Assembly (NCBI GenBank): GCA_964502525.1
Contig: CAZCXH010000159.1
Location: forward strand, 1-11,973
Direction of reading: 5' to 3'
DNA length: 11,973 nucleotides
From: DATLYB01 sp964502525
GTDB taxonomy: Bacteria > Bacteroidota > Bacteroidia > Chitinophagales > CAIOSU01
Positions 1-8,400 of this stretch are shown here, one piece after another; the stretch's first letter is position 1, and the number at the start of each line of letters is the position of its first letter. A model generated the notes under the pieces. That model had not been told where the DNA came from. It worked only from the letters and a program-made list of their open reading frames with translations, and ran no database searches. Position numbers and translations under genes: made by a program.

Positions 1-2136
1 AAACCGCTCCAATCCCGAAATCTGCTGTACATTGCCTTCGGGAAGCGAGGTGTTCGGCAAGCCTATGACGAAGTTGTGTGATCCTTGCATTTGAACGAGG
101 TTGGCAGCCGCAGTGGCTTCAGAAAGCGCCTGCGCTATCGCTGCCGCACCGGTGCCTACCGTTACGCCTCCCCATGAATTGTTATATGCGGTGGGCTGAC
201 CATCGGTAAAGAAAATCACGAGAGTTGCCAGTCCCAGGGTCGAGTTGATGCTCTGAACTTCTTCAAATGCATCTTCCCAATTGGTGTAGCAGCTTTGCGG
301 AACAGTGCAGGAGTAATCTTCCGGGTCGTAATTACTTGCGCTTCCGGTGCTATTTGCATCCTGCGCGATGTATGCATTGAAGTTGCTGATATAGGCGGCA
401 TTGACCGATTGATAACCCGTAAGACCGCCAATGACGGCTCTGCGGGCGGTGCTGTTGAACTCCACTACGGCAACCTGAGAGCCTGTTCCCGCGAGCGAAC
501 TTATCAGCCCTGAAGCAGCGCTTCTCACTTGCGGACTGACATTGGTGACTCCGCTGCCTCCCATGCCCGAAATAGAACCGGATTCATCCAAAACAAAAAT
601 GATTCGTTGAGGACAAGGCGTTAAATCGGGGTTATCGCATACCGTAACAGGATGAATGGCAAGATGGGTTTCCACAATGCTGTCGCAGCCGTTGGAAGCA
701 ACGAGCGAATCATAATAAATTCCTGAAGCTGAATAAACAGAACTGCCCACAGTCAGGCTGGAACCACTGCAGATAACCGTGTCCACCAATACGGAAAAGG
801 TATTGCGGATTTGAAGAATGGATGTTACAATGCTGTCGCATCCGGTTGATGAGGGAAAAGTGTCGTAATATGTTCCTGCATTATAGTAAACCGAACTTCC
901 GACAACCGCGGAATCTCCATCGCACAACGAAAAACTTAACGCAGTGAATTTTGGCTGGACCACAGTCAGCGCCATGGTGTCGCTTGATATGCAACCGTTG
1001 CTATCCCTTCCGGTGACAGTGTATGTTGTGGTCGAAGCGGGTGAAGCAACTGCGGTGGAACAAGTATCGCACGATAAGAAGGCGGAAGGGCTCCACCAAT
1101 AGCTTTGCGCGCCAGAAGCGGTGATTGTCATGTTCTCACCTTCGCACATAGAAGTGTCGTCAGGAACAATAAATACCTGCGGGATTGGCATGAACGTAAT
1201 TGGAACATTCACCGTATCGGACGAGCATAATGCGAATGATGTATCAATCGCAACTATTGAATAGATGCCCGGAGTTTGCACATTGTAAAAAGTGTCGTTG
1301 CTGACGACACTGCCGGTTCCATTCGGACCATCGTGCCATGAAATGATGTAAGTTGATTTTTGCGGATGGATGTCAGCAGTTAAAAGACGCATGGGATCTG
1401 ACGCGCAAAAATCCGCTGGATCAGGCGTGACGGTGATGCTTACACCCGGCTCGATATTCACTCTGATGGTATCGCAAATTGACTGCATAATGCTTTGGCA
1501 AACGCTGGAATAAATTTTGCCGCAAACTTCAAATTCCACAAATGGCGGAAAACCGGTTTGAGTCGTGAAACTTGCGTTTGCGCAACCGGAGGTGCAGCTT
1601 AAAAAACTTTCATAGTATCCAACCCCGGTGATGTCGCGCCAAATGATTGTTGAATCAACAAGTCCAGTTACTTGCAAATCAACGCTGCAATCTTCAACAG
1701 TGGTGACATCCGCACTTTGCGAATAGCCCTGAATGGAAGTGATGCGGTATTGATTCTTGTTATTGCCCGGCTTGCAGAATGTGAGCGTATGCGGACCTGT
1801 TCCGCTCAGACATATTTGCTGTCCCACAGGCACAGGTGTTCCGCAGTTGATTTGATAATACAACGATCCGGGCGGCTGTGCTCCTGAATAAATCTCGAAG
1901 TTGATTCCTACTGCCGCAGGATCTAATAAGATTTGAAACTCTATGCACCTGTCGGGATTGCCGTTGCCGCAACAGTGGTCGTTCCTTGATATAGAAGAGG
2001 AGATGTATGCGCCATCCGGTTGTCCTGTTAGATCAACCGGAAAAAATGGAACACCGGAATTACAAAGACCTGACTGACCGAAAACATCTCTTATAAAACA
2101 CAAACCGACAATCGTTACCCACCCAATCCTGCACAT
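1..2136 (-). CDS. Large secreted vWA-domain protein, partial (3' end beyond left edge)
   Basis: The frame stays open from ATG at 2136 to base 1, giving 712 codons, with no stop codon in the window. An in-frame TAG lies two codons upstream, so the protein cannot start earlier. Residues 1-21 form a short export signal ending in VFGQ, somewhat weak because of an internal Arg-Asp. Residues about 235-400 hold Ig/PKD-like domains, including the CDTC...TTTYTVTG pattern common in Bacteroidota adhesins. Two 51-residue repeats follow, with Cys405/Cys456 and GCDSI at 432/483. A von Willebrand factor A domain begins near residue 510. Its MIDAS looks complete: DESGS at 517-521, Thr573 in LTGY, and Asp645 in FTDGQP. 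MIDAS sites bind a divalent metal and mediate adhesion. By inference this is a surface or secreted adhesin, probably a T9SS substrate whose sorting domain lies off the window. It is divergent to the 2551-aa gene. Confidence 0.88.
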   Translation of the reverse strand, partial: MCRIGWVTIVGLCFIRDVFGQSGLCNSGVPFFPVDLTGQPDGAYISSSISRNDHCCGNGNPDRCIEFQILLDPAAVGINFEIYSGAQPPGSLYYQINCGTPVPVGQQICLSGTGPHTLTFCKPGNNKNQYRITSIQGYSQSADVTTVEDCSVDLQVTGLVDSTIIWRDITGVGYYESFLSCTSGCANASFTTQTGFPPFVEFEVCGKIYSSVCQSIMQSICDTIRVNIEPGVSITVTPDPADFCASDPMRLLTADIHPQKSTYIISWHDGPNGTGSVVSNDTFYNVQTPGIYSIVAIDTSFALCSSDTVNVPITFMPIPQVFIVPDDTSMCEGENMTITASGAQSYWWSPSAFLSCDTCSTAVASPASTTTYTVTGRDSNGCISSDTMALTVVQPKFTALSFSLCDGDSAVVGSSVYYNAGTYYDTFPSSTGCDSIVTSILQIRNTFSVLVDTVICSGSSLTVGSSVYSASGIYYDSLVASNGCDSIVETHLAIHPVTVCDNPDLTPCPQRIIFVLDESGSISGMGGSGVTNVSPQVRSAASGLISSLAGTGSQVAVVEFNSTARRAVIGGLTGYQSVNAAYISNFNAYIAQDANSTGSASNYDPEDYSCTVPQSCYTNWEDAFEEVQSINSTLGLATLVIFFTDGQPTAYNNSWGGVTVGTGAAAIAQALSEATAAANLVQMQGSHNFVIGLPNTSLPEGNVQQISGLERF
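622..942 (-). repeat. Two tandem 51-residue GCDSIV-type repeats in the vWA protein
   Basis: Residues about 399-505 of the minus-strand protein contain two copies of one unit. Each has a Cys followed by a small-residue turn, VGSSVY, a Gly-X-Tyr-Tyr-Asp strand and a GCDSIV end. The first Cys sits at residues 405 and 456 and the GCDSI Cys at 433 and 484, so the period is exactly 51 residues. Units of this kind are common in large secreted Bacteroidota proteins, where they act as spacers before a functional domain. Here they directly precede the vWA domain. Confidence 0.75.
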
Positions 2137-2406
2137 GACCTAACCCTTTAAATAACGACCCGGTTGCATTGTTATACGGGCGAAGCAAAGATTTGTTTTT
2201 GAATGGCGCTTTGAAACGCTTGCAAACAAAGGATTTCTCCAGATTTTTCGTCAAAAACCCCTTCGTTTATTGCGCCTGATCAGCAATCTCATTCCTTAAA
2301 ATTTTGCTTCAATTTAATTGGACTTATCAGATAGCCTGCATTACATTGATGCTTCTGATTTTTCAGAGTTAGAGACCCGTTTTTTACATTAAATCCCTCA
2401 TAGAAG
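2137..2406. promoter_or_regulatory. Divergent intergenic region (270 bp)
   Basis: This AT-rich gap separates two divergently transcribed large secreted-protein genes, so promoters for both must lie here or overlap the gene starts. I see no strong Shine-Dalgarno sequence before either ATG. Near matches to the Bacteroidota -7 element TAnnTTTG occur on both strands: AATCTTTG on the minus strand near 2190, and AAATTTTG on the plus strand near 2300. Neither has a -33 element at convincing spacing, so I assign no promoter position. Confidence 0.45.
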
Positions 2407-5400
2407 ATGCAAAAACTTTTAGCTGCAGCCTGCCTTTTTTTCTTCTCCTTCACAAATATCACCGCCCAGGCGGTCAGTTTCTCGCTTGGCACGTTGAGCG
2501 GTGAAAGTCTTACCAACCCAACTTCCCTTCAATTCGGTCCTGATGGCAGGCTTTATGTTTCCCAGCAAAACGGACTCATTTTAATCTACACCATTGTAAG
2601 GAACGGCCCGAATGACTATCAGGTTACCGCCACTGAAACCATCACGCTTGTACAACAGATTCCCAATCATAATGATGACGGAACGCTGGCGGAATCAACC
2701 AACGTCCGGCAGGTTACCGGAATTTTTGTCGCGGGGACAGCAGCAGAACCGGTTATTTATGTCACTTCCAGCGATCCCCGAATCGGAGGTGGCGGAGGCG
2801 CTACCAACAAAAATCTTGATACCAATTCGGGCATCATTTCGAGGCTCACCAAAACAAACGGGACTTGGGACAAACTCGATCTGGTCAGGGGATTGCCGCG
2901 TTCGGAAGAAAACCACTCTCCCAACGGTTTGGAATATGATCCGGCAGATAATTATTTATACATGGCTCAGGGCGGCAATACCAACATGGGCGCGCCTTCC
3001 AACAACTTTGTGAACACTCCTGAATATGCTTACTCAACCGCTATTTTAAGGATTGATCTCGATGCAATCGGAAACACCACTTACGACCTGCCCACGCTGG
3101 ATGATCAAACAAGAACAAATGTTGGCGGAAAACCTGCCGGTTACGTTGACCCTAATGACCCGTTTGGCGGCAACGATGGAAAAAACCAGGGGATGCTTGT
3201 AGCAAATGGTCCCGTGCAGGTTTATTCAACGGGGTGGAGAAATAATTATGATGTGATTATCACTGAGGCCGGCAAGATGTACAGCTTTGACAATGGTCCC
3301 AATGCGGGCTGGGGCGGACCTCCGTCCAACTGTTCCAATGCCATCAGCGAGCCGGGCGATGCCGAATGCGATGTGCTGCATTACGTGACGCAGGGCTACT
3401 ACGCGGGACATGCCAATCCGACAAGAGCCAACCGCAACAACAAGTTCAACACCTCCAATCCGCAAACGCCAATTCCATTGGGAATGGAAAATCCGATTGA
3501 GTGCGCCTACTCAACTCCGGCAGACAGACCGGGAGCCCTCACGTCCATTTGCAGTTCCAGCAACGGGATGTGCGAATACACGGCATCCAATTTCGGCAAT
3601 GCCATGAAAGGCGATTTGCTGGTAGCCTCTTTCAATGGAAAAATTTACCGCATCGAATTGAGCGCATCCGGCACAGCGCTGGGAGGAGGCGGAAAGACGG
3701 TGCTTGCTTCGAATTTCGGAGCAACGCCACTCGACATCACCGCGCAGGGCGATAACGAAATCTTTCCGGGCTCTTTATGGATTTGCACTTATGGAAGCGG
3801 CAACATCGCGGTGCTCGAGCCAGGCGATTTTGTCAACTGCACTGGCGACATGAACAGCTTCATCCTCGACTTTGACGCTGACGGGTTCTCCAACGGTGAT
3901 GAAACTGCCAACGGCACCGATCCATGCGCATCAGCAAGCCTGCCTGCTGATTTTGATGATGACCATATCTCCGATTTAACTGACCCGGATGATGATAATG
4001 ACGGCATCAACGATGACATTGACCGGTTCGCGCTGGATGCGCTGAACGGATTCAGCACAACTGTTCCGGTCAGGTATGATTTTGATAATTCCGAAGACGG
4101 AGGAATCCTGAACTGGGGATTTACCGGCTTGATGACCAGCGGAGGAACCGACTATTCGCAATTGTTTGACGCTGATGCAATGACCGTTGGTGGCGCAGCG
4201 CTCAAATTCACCATTGAGCAGGTTCCCGCGGGGGATGCCTTGGATAATTTGAACAATCAATTATATGGATTCCAATTTGGCGTAAACTCAGGCGCAAGCC
4301 AGTGGTCATACATCATTCACAGCCGTGTGATGGGACCGTTTGCAGGATTTTCTCCAGCAAATAATCAGTCTATGGGAATGTTTCTCGGAACAGGCGATGA
4401 GGATAATTATTTGAAAATCGTGACGGCAGCCAACGGTGGCGCGGGAGGAATACAGGTCTTGAAAGAGGAAGGAGGATCTTCCACCGCTGCGATGCATAAT
4501 GCTTCCATTCTCAACAAGAGTTACATTGACTTGTTCTTTTATGTAAATAAAAATACTCATGCCGTTCAGCCCAGATACTCCATTGAAGGAGGTCCGGAAA
4601 TTGCTGTCGGCTCGCCTGTAACCGTTCCCGCAAACTGGTTGAGCGGTGTCCTTGCTGTCGGCTTCATCTCGACCTCACGCGGATCAGGCCAGGTATTTCC
4701 TGCCACCTGGGATTTCATTGAAGTAACGCATGATCCCGCAGCGGTTGTGGGTCAGTGGTATCAGCTTGCTTCATACAACTCTCCTGTCGCGCGCCATGAA
4801 TGTTCTTATGTTCAGGCGGGAAATAAATTCTATTTGCTGGGAGGCAGAGGCGGCAAGCCCGTGCAGTGTTATGATCCGCACGACAGTCTTTGGACCAATG
4901 AAGCAAGCAATCCGCTGGAAATACATCACTTTCAGGCAGTAGAATACAACGGGCTGATCTATGCGGTATGCGCGTTCACGGGCAGCTATCCGCATGAAGC
5001 GCCCATACCGAATATTTACGTTTACGATCCGGTGGCTAAACAATGGAGCATTGGTCCTCCGATTCCGGCAAACCGCAGGCGCGGCTCTGCCGGTGTGGTG
5101 GTTTATGACGATAAAATATATGTTGTAGGCGGAATTCAGGACGGACATTCTTCAGGCTGGGTGAAATGGACGGATGTTTTTAATCCGCAAAACAATACGT
5201 GGACCCAGCTTGCGGATGCCCCCATCGAACGCGACCATTTCAATGCAGCCGTTGTCAATGGAAAAATTTACTGCATTGGCGGCAGGCGCACCAACTGGGA
5301 CGGCAACGTGTTCAACCCGACTGTAGCTCAGGTTGATGTTTATAACATTACCGGCAACACATGGGAAACCCTACCCTCAAATCTCAACATTCCGACTCCG

Positions 5401-8400
5401 AGAGCTGCCTGCGCAACTGCAATTTTGGGTGATGAAATCCTCGCCATTGGCGGTGAAAGTGGATCCCTCACCACTGCGCACAATGAAACCGAAGCTTTCA
5501 ACTACGTGAATCAATCATGGCGCACACTGGCTCCGCTCATTCAGGGGAGGCATGCCACCGGTGCGATTGTTTCCAATGGCGGGGTGTACATCGTTTGCGG
5601 AAGCGGCAACAGGGGCGGCTCCCCGGAACTCGGCACGCAGGAAGTGTTTTATTTTTTTGATCCCATGCCTCCCACGGGTAACGAAATCGAAAAGGGAAAT
5701 CTCGCTCCGGATGCAATCGGCAAATATTTTGGTTTGGTGCAACCGGGCAATTCTTTCGTTAAATCGCTCACGCTGGAAAATACCGGAGGCAACCAGGTGA
5801 TCATGCTGAATGCTCTCGCCCTCAGCGATTCAGCGAATTTCAGCGTTGAATTTCCGCATACGTTGCCATTTCTGCTTGGAGTGAATCAAACCGTCACGGT
5901 TGACGTTACATTTCAGCCCGGTACGCCTGGTATAAAAAATGCTTCGCTGCAAATTCAGCATAACGGAAATAACAACCCTCTCCTGATCGCCCTGCAGGGC
6001 GAAGGTTCCAATCAAACATGCGTCAGCAACTGCGTTAACAGTATTTACTTCCCTGATGCCGATGGCGACCAATACGGTTATCCTGCCGACTCGGTTGTTT
6101 CAGCTTTAGCGCCAACAGGATATGTCCTCAACAATCTCGATTGTGATGATTCTGACTCCGGTGTTAATCCGGAAGCTTCAGAGCTGTCCGATAGCATTGA
6201 CAACAACTGTAACGGGCTGATTGACGAAGGATTAGGTCCTCCGAAACTTCTTTATATAGTCGGCAATACCATACTTACCGTGTCTGATGCGGCAATAAAA
6301 TCACGGATGGATCAGCTTGGTTTTGACGTGACAACGGTTTCAGACGCTGCTGTTCAAACCGGTGATGCGGAAGGGCAGGATATGATTTTTCTGTCGGCCA
6401 CCGTTACGTCCGGAAACATAGGAGAAAAGTTTACCAACGTTGCCGTGCCGCTCGTTAATTGCGAGCCTGCGCTGATTGACGATTTGAAACTGACCTCAGG
6501 CGAGATTTCCGATTTTGGAAGCATTACAAACCAGACGCAGCTAAACATCATCAATCCTTCCCATCCGCTTGCGGGCGGACTATCTTCCGGGACGCAAACC
6601 GTTCTTAATTCCACCGACCGGCTTGTCTATGGCGTTCCTTCTTCCAGCGCAGCCGCTGTTGCCACGGTGCCGGGCAATAATTTGCAGATGGTGATATTCG
6701 GATATGAAGCGGGCTCAGCGATGGCCGGCATAAGCGCCCCGGCAAGACGCGTGGGCTTTTTCCTGTATGAATCGGGCGCGGGCAAGATGAACGCCAACGG
6801 TTTCGCGCTGCTTGATGCGGCTCTGTTGTGGGCGACAAATTCAAACGTGCCTCCGCAGGTATCCATTTCATTTCCCGCAAACGGGACAGCGTTCACCGCT
6901 CCAGCCAGCTTTTCAATTTCAGCAAGCGCGTTTTCTTCAACGGGTAGCATCACCAATGTGGAATTCTATCAAAACAATTCGCTGTTGGGAAGTGACAATG
7001 CCTCGCCTTACACATTCAATATCGCCAATCTTGGGGCGGGCAGCTATTCCTTTCACGCAAAAGCCTATGATAACCACGGGCTTGCAAGTGTTTCGGCTTC
7101 TGTGAACGTCAATGCGCAGTCATCTGGCGGCTCCGGGCAGGCATTGCTGATTGTAGGAAACACTGCGCTGAACAGCGGTGACCAGGCGCTGAAGACAAGG
7201 ATGGAAACGCTCGGTTTCACAGTGGTGGTTAAAGATGCTGCCGCGTCAGCCAGCTCGGATGCCAATGGAAAAGACCTTGTGTTCATTTCATCCACTATAA
7301 ATTCTTCAGATGCGTCAACCAAGTTCAAAAATGTTGCGGTGCCGGTTATTGTTTGCGAGAATGCCCTTCTTGACGACATGGACATGGCAAGCGACCCCAG
7401 CGGCAACTATGGAACGGTTTCGGGCACAAATGGAATTGTCGTCACGAACAGTTCGCACCCGCTGGCTGCAGGATTATCAACGGGCAATGCCGTTGTATAT
7501 GCATCAAATAACAGCCTCACATGGGGCAAACCGGGACCTAATGCAACAGCGATTGCAAATGTTGCCGGCAACGCCACTCAAATAGTTTTATTCGCTTATG
7601 AAACTGGCGTTGAGATGGCGGGTATCAACGCGCCAGCTCGCAGGGTCGGTTTTTTCCTGACGGACGTCAGCGCGTCATTACTCACCGCGCAGGGAACGCA
7701 ATTGCTGGATGCAGCGCTCCTGTGGACAGCGCCATTCGCCATTCCCGACTGCAACGGTGATATGAACGGCAGCGCTTTTGTAAACGATTGCGGCATCTGC
7801 GTGGGCGGAAATACGGGGCTGCCTGCTGACGAAGCTAAAGACTGCGCGGGCGACTGCAACGGAACCGCTTACGTCAACGGCTGTGGAATTTGCGTAGAGG
7901 GAAATACGGGACTACCCGCAAACGCTGGATTGGATTGCACCGGACAATGCGGCAGCGCTTTTGTAAATGATTGCGGCATCTGCGTGGGCGGAAATACAGG
8001 GCTGCCTGCAAATGAAGGCAAGGATTGCCACGGTGACTGCGGAGGAACCGCGCTGCCAGATGATTGCGGTATCTGTTCCGGAGGAAATTCCGGACACATC
8101 GCAAATGCCGACAAAGACACTTGCAGTGTTTGTTTCGGCAACGGTTCGTCCTGCGCGCCACCCCCGCCCTGCGTTTCCAATGAGGTGGTTTCATTTACAT
8201 TGATGCATGAAGGTACCGCAGGTGAAATCGGTCCGCTCATGAATGGCACCATTATCAACCTCGCTGCAATTGGATCATTCAGCATTCGCGCCAATGCTTG
8301 TAATGGGCAAAATGTGGGCAGCGTGAAATTTATTGTTAACGGTGCAACTGTAAAAACTGAAACATTTGCGCCTTATGCCATCAACGGTGATGAGCCTGCC

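Noticed and set aside
216..1972. Short plus- and minus-strand ORFs of about 70 codons at 216-513 and 1672-1972
   Set aside because: They overlap the continuous 712-codon minus-strand frame, which carries recognisable domains, and their own translations show none.
2180..2310. Candidate Bacteroidota -7 elements (AATCTTTG on minus, AAATTTTG on plus)
   Set aside because: Each misses one consensus base and none has a TTTG -33 box at about 19-21 bp, so they are no better than expected in AT-rich DNA.
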